This document shows, in pieces, positions 44,302-51,044 of a DNA stretch of 51,044 nt. The DNA is from Blastocatellia bacterium AA13 (lineage in GTDB: Bacteria; Acidobacteriota; Blastocatellia; UBA7656), in contig QHVH01000037.1 in NCBI GenBank assembly GCA_003222245.1, positions 1 to 51,044 on the forward strand, given 5' to 3'. The notes below the pieces were generated by a model, which was given only the letters and a program-made list of their open reading frames with translations, did not search any database and was not told where the DNA came from. Every line of letters begins with the position of its first letter. Within the stretch, counting starts at the first letter, position 1. The position numbers and the translations under genes are program-made.

Positions 44302-47300
44302 AGGCTACGTCGAGTTGCATTCAAGATCCGCCTTCAGTTTTCTCGAGGGCGCTTCCGTGCCGGAAGAGCTCATTTCAGTCTGCGCCGAACTGGGCATGCC
44401 GGCGATGGCGCTGCTCGATCGCAACGGCTTTTACGGCGCGCCTCGCTTCCACACGGCCGCTCGCGCGAAAGGCATACGCGCTCACATCGGATCTGAGATA
44501 ACCGTCTCGCTGAATCATGCGGCGCAAATTCGCTCGGTTGAGCTTCCGCTTCTCGCTGCGAGCCGCAAGGGATACCAGAATCTTTGCAGGTTGATAACGC
44601 TGATCAAAATGCGGGCAACCAAGAACGCTCGACCGGGAGAAGTCGCGGCGAGCCTCGATGAGTTGGCTGAACACTCGGATGGATTGATCTGCCTGACTGG
44701 CGGCGAGGACGGTCCGCTCGCGCACGCTTTGGAGTCGGGAACTACTGGCAAAGGCTTCGAGCGGGCCCTCGAGTTGGCTTGCCGGTTAATCTCAATCTTC
44801 GGCAGAGGGAATGTCTATGCAGAACTGCAGCGCCACTTCACGCGCAAAGAAGAATTCCGTAACCAGGCAGTAATCGAAATCGCCAGTAGGCTCGGAATTC
44901 CGTTATTGGCAACCAACGGAGTTTGCTACGCCGTCGAGTATCGACGCGAGCTCGCGGATGTATTCACTTGCCTGCGCAAGAAACAGCGGCTCGCTACTGC
45001 CGGCCGCTTGCTCGCGATAAACTCGGAGCGATACCTCAAATCTGCTTCGATGATGTCAGCGATGTTCGCCGATTATCCCGAGGCGATTGCAAACACATTG
45101 GAAGTGTCTTCCAGGCTCGAGTTCACGCTCGACAACCTTGGCTATGAGTTTCCCCGCTATCCGGTTCCGGAGGGCGAAACGATGGACTCGTTCCTTCGGA
45201 TTCGAACATATGAAGGCGCGCGCAACCGGTACAATGAATCGCGTGGAATGCCTAGTTATGAGCGAGCCATTCAACAGATCGATCGCGAACTTACGTTGAT
45301 AGCAAAGCTCGGTCTGGCGGGTTATTTCCTCATAGTCTGGGACATCGTTCAGTTTTGCCGTCGCAGTGAGATTCTCGTGCAAGGCCGCGGCTCGGCAGCG
45401 AATTCAGCGGTGTGTTACTCATTGGGGATTACGGCGGTAGATCCAGTTGGGATGGATCTGCTGTTCGAAAGATTCCTGTCGGAAGAGCGAGGCGAATGGC
45501 CCGATATTGATCTCGATCTCCCGTCAGGAGATCAGCGCGAGCTGGTAATCCAATACGTTTATAAAAAGTATGGCAGCCGAGGCGCGGCGATGACTGCGAA
45601 CGTCATCACCTATCGAGGGCGCTCGGCCGGTCGCGAGATAGGGAAGGTTCTCGGGTTCGACATCGAAACTGTAACCCGGCTGTCGAGCCTGGCAAGAACC
45701 TGGGAGTGGAAAGATCCGGAGGATACGCCTGAGCGCCAGTTTCGTGATGCGGGACTCGACCTCCAAGATCCTCGGATCAAGAAATTCTTTGATCTCTATC
45801 TTCAGGTACAGGATCTGCCGAGACACCTCGGCCAGCACTCGGGTGGAATGGTGATATGCCAGGGAGCCCTCGATTCTGTAGTTCCGCTTGAGCCCGCTAC
45901 GATGGCAGGCCGCGTAGTCGTCCAGTGGGATAAAGAGGATTGCGCGGACATGGGAATCATTAAGGTCGATCTCTTAGGGCTCGGGATGCTGGCCGCCATT
46001 GAGGAATCGATCGATTTAATTCGCGACGCCTATGGGGAAGAGATTGATCTCGCCCATCTGCCTCAGGATGATCCGGAGGTTTATGCTACGTTACGGCGCG
46101 CCGATACGATCGGCATGTTTCAGATTGAGAGCCGCGCGCAGATGTCGTGCCTTCCGCGGCTTAAGCCGGAGAGGTTCTACGACCTTGTCGTAGAGGTAGC
46201 TATCATTCGACCGGGGCCGATCGTCGGCAATATGGTGAATCCCTATTTGAACCGACGACAGGGGCGAGAACCAGTGACGTGGCTCCATCCATTATTGGAG
46301 CCGGTGTTGAAACGAACGCTTGGTGTTCCTCTGTTTCAGGAACAGCTCCTCCGCATCGCCATGACTTGCGCGGGATTCACAGGCGGCGAAGCCGAAGAGT
46401 TGAGACGCGCAATGGGATTCAAACGATCGGAGCTTCGCATGCGCGAGATTGAGAAGAAACTGCGTCAGGGAATGGATCGCAACGGGATCGACCAGCCTAC
46501 TCAGGACACGATCGTTCAATCGATAACTTCCTTCGCGCTTTATGGATTTCCTGAATCGCACGCGGCCAGCTTCGCCCTGATCGCATACGCCAGCGCCTAT
46601 CTGAAGTGTCATTATCTCGCAGCATTCACCGCGGCTCTTCTTAACAATCAACCAATGGGATTTTATCAGCCAGCGACCTTGATCAAGGATGCCCAGCGGC
46701 ATGGCTTGACGGTCAAGCCAATCGACGTGACGCGCTCAGATTGGCTCTGTACTTTGGAACCCAATTCAAACCCTGATGAGCAACATCCCGTTCTTCGTCT
46801 CGGGCTCCTCTACGTCCGTGGACTACACGAAGAGGCAGGTCGAGCCATCGTGCGCGAGCGCCAGATCCGCCCTTTTACCAGCATCGACGATCTCGAACGA
46901 CGCATACCCCAACTACGCAAGGATGAGATGAGACAGCTTGCCAGAGTAGGAGCATTCAATTTCATTAGCCCCGATTCAGCTATATCAGATGGGCATTTAC
47001 AGATCCCTGATCAGCAGGTCGTAACATCAGCTCGGCAATTCATGCACCGGCGCGACGCGCTGTGGAATGTGGAGCGCGCGATGCAGCCAGCGGGAGCACT
47101 GTTCCGAGATGTCGACGACCTCGGCGCCGGCTCGCCACTATTACAGATGAATATAGATGAACGCCTGGCGGCCGACTTCAATGGAACGGGCGTGACTATA
47201 GGCCGTCACCCAATTGGCTTTGCCCGTCAGCAACTCACGAAAATCGGAGTCACTTGCGCCGCCGATCTGGAGAGAATGCGCGATGGTGTCTGGGTGAAGA

Positions 47301-47560
47301 TCGCAGGATGGGTAATAGTCAGGCAGCGACCAGGTACGGCGAAGGGTTTCATGTTTCTCAGCTTAGAAGATGAGACTGGTGTCGCTAATGCTATCGTTAC
47401 GCCAGACACGTTTGATCGAAACCGTGAGGTATTAACGAGCCAACCTTACTTGTTGATCGAAGGCATCCTGCAGAATCAGGATGCTGTTTCAATCCGGGCC
47501 AGGCGAATACAACCGCTCTCTTTCGTGATGGAAGGCCCTACTTCTCACGATTTTCATTGA
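44294..47560 (+). CDS. dnaE2: error-prone DNA polymerase III alpha, DnaE2
   Basis: 1088 residues, usual for DnaE2. It opens with the PHP-domain start YVELHSRSAFSFLEGASVPE; polymerase palm motif EWPDIDLDLPSGDQRELVIQ at about residue 405-424; VQGRGSAANSAVCYSLGI; PGPIVGNMVNPYLNRRQG; HAASFALIAYASAYLKCHY; and a C-terminal OB fold (VKIAGWVIVRQRPGTAKGFM). It performs translesion synthesis with ImuB under SOS control. ATG at 44294 lies within the imuB end (8-bp overlap). Full-length and undamaged, in contrast to the neighbouring lexA-like gene. Confidence 0.95.
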   Translation: MTEGYVELHSRSAFSFLEGASVPEELISVCAELGMPAMALLDRNGFYGAPRFHTAARAKGIRAHIGSEITVSLNHAAQIRSVELPLLAASRKGYQNLCRLITLIKMRATKNARPGEVAASLDELAEHSDGLICLTGGEDGPLAHALESGTTGKGFERALELACRLISIFGRGNVYAELQRHFTRKEEFRNQAVIEIASRLGIPLLATNGVCYAVEYRRELADVFTCLRKKQRLATAGRLLAINSERYLKSASMMSAMFADYPEAIANTLEVSSRLEFTLDNLGYEFPRYPVPEGETMDSFLRIRTYEGARNRYNESRGMPSYERAIQQIDRELTLIAKLGLAGYFLIVWDIVQFCRRSEILVQGRGSAANSAVCYSLGITAVDPVGMDLLFERFLSEERGEWPDIDLDLPSGDQRELVIQYVYKKYGSRGAAMTANVITYRGRSAGREIGKVLGFDIETVTRLSSLARTWEWKDPEDTPERQFRDAGLDLQDPRIKKFFDLYLQVQDLPRHLGQHSGGMVICQGALDSVVPLEPATMAGRVVVQWDKEDCADMGIIKVDLLGLGMLAAIEESIDLIRDAYGEEIDLAHLPQDDPEVYATLRRADTIGMFQIESRAQMSCLPRLKPERFYDLVVEVAIIRPGPIVGNMVNPYLNRRQGREPVTWLHPLLEPVLKRTLGVPLFQEQLLRIAMTCAGFTGGEAEELRRAMGFKRSELRMREIEKKLRQGMDRNGIDQPTQDTIVQSITSFALYGFPESHAASFALIAYASAYLKCHYLAAFTAALLNNQPMGFYQPATLIKDAQRHGLTVKPIDVTRSDWLCTLEPNSNPDEQHPVLRLGLLYVRGLHEEAGRAIVRERQIRPFTSIDDLERRIPQLRKDEMRQLARVGAFNFISPDSAISDGHLQIPDQQVVTSARQFMHRRDALWNVERAMQPAGALFRDVDDLGAGSPLLQMNIDERLAADFNGTGVTIGRHPIGFARQQLTKIGVTCAADLERMRDGVWVKIAGWVIVRQRPGTAKGFMFLSLEDETGVANAIVTPDTFDRNREVLTSQPYLLIEGILQNQDAVSIRARRIQPLSFVMEGPTSHDFH

Positions 47561-47777
47561 ATAGAGCCGTTATCGGGTCATCAAAACAACAGCCCAGAAG
47601 GTGACGACGCAATTACTATCAGAATCCGAACAACTCGATGAGGTAGGCAAGCCGCGACTCCACCGCCGGCTAATTCCTGGCTTCCCGGAAAATGCCTGGA
47701 AGAGGTACCGGGGCCTTGGAGAATTTTCGACGTTTGCTTCGGCCCGCTTCGGGTATTACCGTCTGTCGCACAGTTCA
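47561..47777. other. short gap after dnaE2
   Basis: About 215 bp with no gene or clear terminator seen. Confidence 0.3.
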
Positions 47778-48110
47778 TCATGTCCTCTGATGAGTTTGTA
47801 TCAGAGGCTCCCGCAGCCACTGAATTTCATCGTCGGTCGGATCGCCTGTTTTGAGGGAATGCCGATATCGGTCGTAAGAGAGCTTCGATTCTTCGGTAAA
47901 ATCGTAGAGAATGCGTATCGCATTTTCGAGCGCCGCGAGCGCTAGCGTTGTTCCTTCCCCGCCGCTTTCTATTAGGTCGACTAGACAGTCGAATATCAGA
48001 GTCGCCTCGTCTGCGCGTTTGGGATTCTCCTTCAAGGGCTCGAACAAGATCATCCATATATCGCGGTCAAGCCACTCAGCCATTTGGGAAATCTCTTTTT
48101 TATCTGGCAT
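47778..48110 (-). CDS. small all-helical HTH-partner protein (module copy B)
   Basis: 110 residues, ATG at 48110 with GGTGAGA upstream. MAEWLDRDIWMILFEPLKEN, RADEATLIFDCLVDLIESGG, LALAALENAIRILYDFTEES and KLSYDRYRHSL line up with the transposon protein at 34676-35062 and with the broken copy at 206-594. It is acidic, without signal or membrane segments. The gene is divergent from the HTH gene at 48357 across a 246-bp region holding the conserved palindrome. Same gene order and orientation as copy A, but outside any visible transposon boundary. Confidence 0.7.
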   Translation of the reverse strand: MPDKKEISQMAEWLDRDIWMILFEPLKENPKRADEATLIFDCLVDLIESGGEGTTLALAALENAIRILYDFTEESKLSYDRYRHSLKTGDPTDDEIQWLREPLIQTHQRT

Positions 48111-48144
48111 ACTCTCACCGATTTAAGCAGTGGTTTGGCAGAAG

Positions 48145-48174
48145 CGGGCCGGTCACCTTTGCCGGAATTGGCCC
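48145..48174. promoter_or_regulatory. conserved intergenic palindrome (module copy B)
   Basis: CGGGCC at 48145-48150 and GGCCC at 48170-48174 enclose GGTCACCTTTGCCGGAATT. It matches the minus strand of 34611-34642 (CGGGCCGGTnAnCnTTGCCGGnA...GGCCC). In both modules it sits about 35 bases upstream of the helical partner's start. Confidence 0.6.
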
Positions 48175-48356
48175 ACCTTCTGTATAGCAACAACTCACAT
48201 CTTCTCGCGGAGGAAGCAGCCCGTCTTTTTCCCTGGCCGGACGGCTTGGGCCGCCTCCCCCGGACCTGCACCGCCCGAATTGACGTGATATTCGTGCGGC
48301 GTTCAGTGCGAGACATAATACATAGTTACTCTGCCATTGGCAAGGAAACTTATGCA

Positions 48357-48581
48357 ATGAAAATCGACCCGGACGAGCTACTCACAGTGGGCGAAGCCGC
48401 CGAATTGCGAGGCGTCACGCATCAGTCGATTAGCTACTTGGTGAAGATGGGAAGAGTTCGGACCATTGCGATCCGGGGCCGCACCTACATCTATAGGAAG
48501 GACATTGAGGAGTTCACTCGATCCAAACCTGGCCCACAGCCGAAAGCAACAGCGAAGAAACGCGTCAGGAAGAGTCTCTGA
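48357..48581 (+). CDS. excisionase-fold HTH protein (module copy B)
   Basis: 74 residues; ATG at 48357 with CAAGGAAAC upstream, as in copy A. LLTVGEAAELRGVTHQSISY, LVKMGRVRTIAIRGRTYIYR and KDIEEFTRSKPGPQP give a MerR/excisionase winged helix with a wing carrying RGRTYIYR, and a Lys/Arg tail (KATAKKRVRKSL). It aligns end to end with the protein at 34270-34497. Likely regulator of the divergent partner gene; DNA target inferred to be the palindrome between them. Confidence 0.75.
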   Translation: MKIDPDELLTVGEAAELRGVTHQSISYLVKMGRVRTIAIRGRTYIYRKDIEEFTRSKPGPQPKATAKKRVRKSL

Positions 48582-49041
48582 AGAAAACGTACGCAGGACG
48601 GCTACATAACGACGCCTGATGCCGGTCGCCCTGTAGACAAACGTCAGTGTCCCTTTACGACGTATCCTTTCATGCTGACGGTTGCGAAGAAAGACATTCG
48701 CTGGACGCTGCTACTAATCCGCCAGCTCCGCGGTAAGCGTAGCCTGCCGAATTCGAGGACCTGATCGGCGCCGCAAGAAACACAATCTGGCGATGGGACG
48801 CAGGGGCAACAACGTCTGGCCCAGACTATTCAGACCGCCTTTCAGGATTGGCAGAGCCCGAGTATCTTCTTGGGACTGGAAGTTAGTTAGCAGGCTCAAA
48901 GACATCGTTCCGACATCTCGAAGGCGCAGGTGCGATCCGAGCGCAAATCGTGGATTTGATATTCAGTCATCATAAAACGGTGCATCGCGTTTTGGCTGGG
49001 CGGGGCCTGTAAGAAGGCCCGCCCGGGCCCTGGAGCATCAC
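48582..49041. other. gap without a supported gene
   Basis: About 460 bp. Short frames lack motifs and binding sites. GGGCGGGGCC and GGCCCGCCC around 48999-49027 form an inverted repeat near the end of the secreted-protein gene and may terminate it. Confidence 0.4.
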
Positions 49042-49968
49042 TCAGCACGGGTCGCCCGTGTCTTCGTCATAGATGCTCAGCGAGTAGCAGTCGGCGCTAA
49101 CGACCTCATCACTCGTGGAGCAGTCAGAGTAGACGGTGTGGAGAATCGTGTAATAGACATAGTTTTGATAGTTGACCAGGTGCCACGTGAATCCCGATGA
49201 GCCGAAAACGCATTCGTAGTGTATCCCCGTGGTCGACGTCGGTTCCGTCCGGTGCTGGTATGACCATGATGGCGTACAGGTCGGGGGCGGCGGGGGAGGC
49301 GGGGGTGGGCAAGCATCGCGACAAGCCTCCCAGTCGCTCAGGCAAGGTCCGCATATGCTCTGCGGGTCGCCGCAGTTCGCTTCCGCGCAATCCTGATACG
49401 CGACGTCGCAATCTTGGGTGCACGTGAGGAATTGGTGATCAGAACCGGATGGCTTGCCGGCTGACTCGCTTATTGACTGCGATGCGATCACCTTTGAGCT
49501 CACCAAAGCCGTTGTGAGGCCGGGCTGCTTCCTCAACCGTGCGTTGTAGGCAAAGAACTCATCGAAAGTGAAGTCGCGGAGCGTTTCACCATTCGCGAGA
49601 ATGGCCATTCTCAAATGGCGATTCGGGTCTCGCGCGAACCCCAGAATCTCGATGAGGCGTAAGGCGTCCTTTGAAAGGAGCGGCACGGCGGGGCGTTGGG
49701 CGGCGGCGCCGAGATCGAGCTTGATTCTCTCAACGAGGATGATCCTTCCTCCTTCGTGTACGACGAAGGAGATATCGCTAATCGATTGATCCTTGAACCC
49801 GGCTGGGAGTTTGTAAAAGAGAAACGGATTCGCGTTGTCGGGCACCGGCTGTCCTCTTCGGACCATGCCGGGGCCGCTCTTCAAATCCCGCGCCGTCGAT
49901 CGCGACCTCTGCGCGAATGCGGTCGAGATCAAACACAGCCCAACTAGGGACACGAGTATTCTTTTCAT
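49042..49968 (-). CDS. secreted protein with Cys-rich region and polyproline linker
   Basis: 308 residues. Signal peptide MKRILVSLVGLCLISTAFAQ. Residues about 45-175 form an alpha/beta part without recognised motif. Then a Cys cluster (LTCTQDCDVAYQDCAEANCG, ICGPCLSDWEACRDAC) with paired C-x3-C spacing, a run of nine prolines, and a Cys/Tyr-rich tail. Exported, disulfide-rich and modular; perhaps a surface or cell-wall-associated protein. No family recognised. The start at 49968 has a GGGAGGG stretch shortly upstream (GAGGGTTGAG before ATG). Confidence 0.75.
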   Translation of the reverse strand: MKRILVSLVGLCLISTAFAQRSRSTARDLKSGPGMVRRGQPVPDNANPFLFYKLPAGFKDQSISDISFVVHEGGRIILVERIKLDLGAAAQRPAVPLLSKDALRLIEILGFARDPNRHLRMAILANGETLRDFTFDEFFAYNARLRKQPGLTTALVSSKVIASQSISESAGKPSGSDHQFLTCTQDCDVAYQDCAEANCGDPQSICGPCLSDWEACRDACPPPPPPPPPTCTPSWSYQHRTEPTSTTGIHYECVFGSSGFTWHLVNYQNYVYYTILHTVYSDCSTSDEVVSADCYSLSIYDEDTGDPC

Positions 49969-50121
49969 CTCAACCCTCCCCTTCTCGGTGTACAGGCGCG
50001 ACCGCGCCTCACCCGAGTTGGTTATGGCGGTTGGTAGGCCGCCGCTTCCTCATATGCGTTTTACGTATTGAGCGAATATCCTGAGCCTTCAGAAAATACT
50101 TCCATTGACCGCGCCCTGTAA

Positions 50122-50286
50122 AGTCAAGGAATCCGGAAAGGACCGCGCACTTGCGTGATCCGCCATACGCCCGAGATCAGAGCGAAGCTGGCGAGTGCGC
50201 TCGGTACGACGGTCGAGGAACTATTCGACGAACCTGAGCCCGACCCTGATACAGAGTCAGATAGCACCGATGACAAGTGCCACTGA
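50122..50286 (+). pseudogene. C-terminal remnant of an XRE HTH protein
   Basis: The frame after a stop at 50119-50121 reads CVIRHTPEIRAKLASALGTT then VEELFDEPEPDPDTESDSTD to TGA at 50284-50286. The 'TPEIRAKLASALGTTVEELF' part is the usual helix 4-5 end of a Cro/C1 domain; the recognition helix and start are missing. Confidence 0.55.
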
Positions 50287-50307
50287 TGATAATAACGGGC
50301 TATAGCA

Positions 50308-50373
50308 CGAATCCATGACACGAATCCATGACTTTCTTCCGTGCCATGGGCAGGTTATAATTCGAATCCGTGA
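50308..50373. promoter_or_regulatory. repeated CGAATCCRTGA sites before the DUF433 gene
   Basis: CACGAATCCATGA is duplicated in tandem at 50306-50331. A third CGAATCCGTGA at 50363-50373 overlaps the GTG start of the antitoxin-like gene. The arrangement suits an autoregulatory operator; this is inference. Confidence 0.45.
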
Positions 50374-50708
50374 AGCAACTGACCCTCAGTCAAATAGTGC
50401 CATTGCACCAGGATGAGATGGGCAGCGTGCGAATAACGGGCTCTCGCGTCACGCTCGACACTCTGGTAGCGGCCTTCAAAAAGGGCAATACAGCCGAACA
50501 AATCCAGGACAGCTTTCCTTCGTTGTCTTTGCGGCAAATTTACGGCGCGATTTCCTATTGTCTCGATTACCAGGAAGACGTCGAGACTTATCTTAACGAG
50601 CGCCAGGTTGAAGCCGATGCGATCCGCCGCGAGATCGAAAGTCAGCCGCGATATGGCGAGTTCCGAGAGAAGCTCCGCCGCCGCCGTGCCGAATTGATCG
50701 ACGCCTGA
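50370..50708 (+). CDS. DUF433-family antitoxin-like protein
   Basis: 112 residues, GTG start at 50370. The core ITGSRVTLDTLVAAFKKGNT, AEQIQDSFPSLSLRQIYGAI, SYCLDYQEDVETYL is the DUF433 HTH-like fold: 'G.RV.....V..F..G.t.eqI...FP.L.l..iy.ai.yyl' . These proteins precede DUF5615 PIN-like toxins, and here a truncated DUF5615 start follows 23 bp downstream. A C-terminal charged helix probably binds the toxin. It should bind DNA and toxin; now it lacks a full partner. Confidence 0.85.
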   Translation: MKQLTLSQIVPLHQDEMGSVRITGSRVTLDTLVAAFKKGNTAEQIQDSFPSLSLRQIYGAISYCLDYQEDVETYLNERQVEADAIRREIESQPRYGEFREKLRRRRAELIDA

Positions 50709-50731
50709 CTCGACTATCCTCTTCTCCTACT

Positions 50732-50824
50732 ATGCTTCCCCTGTTAATAGACGAGAACTTCGACCAACGAATTCTCCGGGATCTTTCCATCTTATGCGTG
50801 CGGGTGTGGCGACGGGTTAAATGA
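50732..50824 (+). pseudogene. DUF5615 PIN-like toxin, truncated after about 20 residues
   Basis: ATG at 50732 reads MLPLLIDENFDQRILRDL, the standard beginning of DUF5615 proteins (L-L-x-D-E-N-F with the first catalytic Asp), then continues into unrelated sequence and stops at TGA 50822-50824. The break falls near 50786-50800, just before TTTCCATCTT and an inverted AAAGATGGAA (about 50784-50852), and an IS630 transposase starts at about 50883. The IS probably inserted into the toxin gene. Confidence 0.7.
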
Positions 50825-50882
50825 ACTCGTCGACAAAGATGGAACCTAATGGTGCTTGGCAGAAAAAGAATAGCAGGGTAAT

Positions 50883-51044
50883 TTGAAGAGAAGAAAGGCA
50901 GGGAGGTATAGGAATGAAAGGAAGAGAGCCATAGGAATCTTAAAGGCAGAAGAAGTAAAGCTGACCGACAAAGAGCGAGCCGAACTGGAGAGAATAGTGC
51001 GGCAGCACAAGAGCCCCCAACGGTTGGTCAGAAGAGCGAAGATT
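50883..51044 (+). CDS. IS630-family transposase, N-terminal fragment (cut by window edge)
   Basis: The frame runs from a possible TTG at 50883 to the window end. It includes ILKAEEVKLTDKERAELERI then VRQHKSPQRLVRRAKI, the usual N-terminal helix-turn-helix start of IS630 transposases. The start codon is uncertain. Same orientation as the fragment at 1-162. Confidence 0.75.
   Translation, partial: MKRRKAGRYRNERKRAIGILKAEEVKLTDKERAELERIVRQHKSPQRLVRRAKI

Overview
This window most resembles a chromosome segment of an Acidobacteriota-like soil bacterium; that is inference. The support is a 1080-residue Oar-type TonB receptor with an N-terminal carboxypeptidase-regulatory domain, a full-length NifJ, a PD40-propeller S9 peptidase and a broken-up F-type ATPase operon. 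Both ends lie inside IS630-family transposase genes of the same orientation: a C-terminal piece at 1-162 and an N-terminal piece at 50883-51044. The edges therefore look like an assembly stopped at a repeated IS.

Layout. (1) 1-2.4 kb: IS630 end, two frameshifted small genes (a helical protein and an XRE regulator), then AT-rich sequence without clear genes. (2) 2.46-8.1 kb: a same-strand, partly overlapping cluster encoding a Gfo/Idh/MocA dehydrogenase, a class III PLP aminotransferase, a ferritin-like diiron protein, an HQxxH protein, a Nudix hydrolase and an EEP-fold phosphohydrolase, with a convergent metallophosphoesterase. It looks like an undescribed small-molecule pathway. (3) 9.8-31.4 kb: GC-richer core with NifJ and a dihydroorotate-dehydrogenase-like partner, an M50-CBS site-2 protease overlapping a P-type ATPase, a small secreted Cys protein, a quinoprotein-like propeller, the TonB receptor, ATP synthase b', b, delta, alpha and gamma (no a, c, beta or epsilon), VanZ and an S9 peptidase. 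(4) 31.97-36.47 kb: a cargo-carrying transposon bounded by a 10-bp direct repeat, with a 30-bp near-terminal inverted repeat (29/30). It carries a SWIM-DDE transposase, a complete tRNA-Leu(UAA), an HTH/helical-partner gene pair, an XRE regulator and unknown proteins. (5) 37.4-41.8 kb, minus strand: a TIR protein ending in a 2H-phosphoesterase-like domain, then a Gfo/Idh/MocA dehydrogenase and a DegT/AHBA-synthase-like aminotransferase. (6) 42.4-47.6 kb: an SOS mutasome locus with a decayed lexA-like gene divergent from intact imuB-dnaE2; no imuA is visible. (7) 47.8-51 kb: a second HTH/helical-partner pair, a secreted Cys-rich protein, an XRE remnant, a DUF433 antitoxin with its DUF5615 toxin cut short, and IS630.

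The best candidates for undescribed biology are: the TIR-2H fusion, which would place a nucleotide-signal maker and a nucleotide phosphodiesterase in one chain; the divergent HTH/helical-partner module, present twice intact with a conserved intergenic palindrome plus one decayed copy of the partner; the tRNA-carrying cargo transposon; and the 2.5-8.1 kb diiron/aminotransferase cluster. Frameshifts occur only in accessory genes, while the very long core genes are open throughout, which argues for real decay rather than poor sequence.
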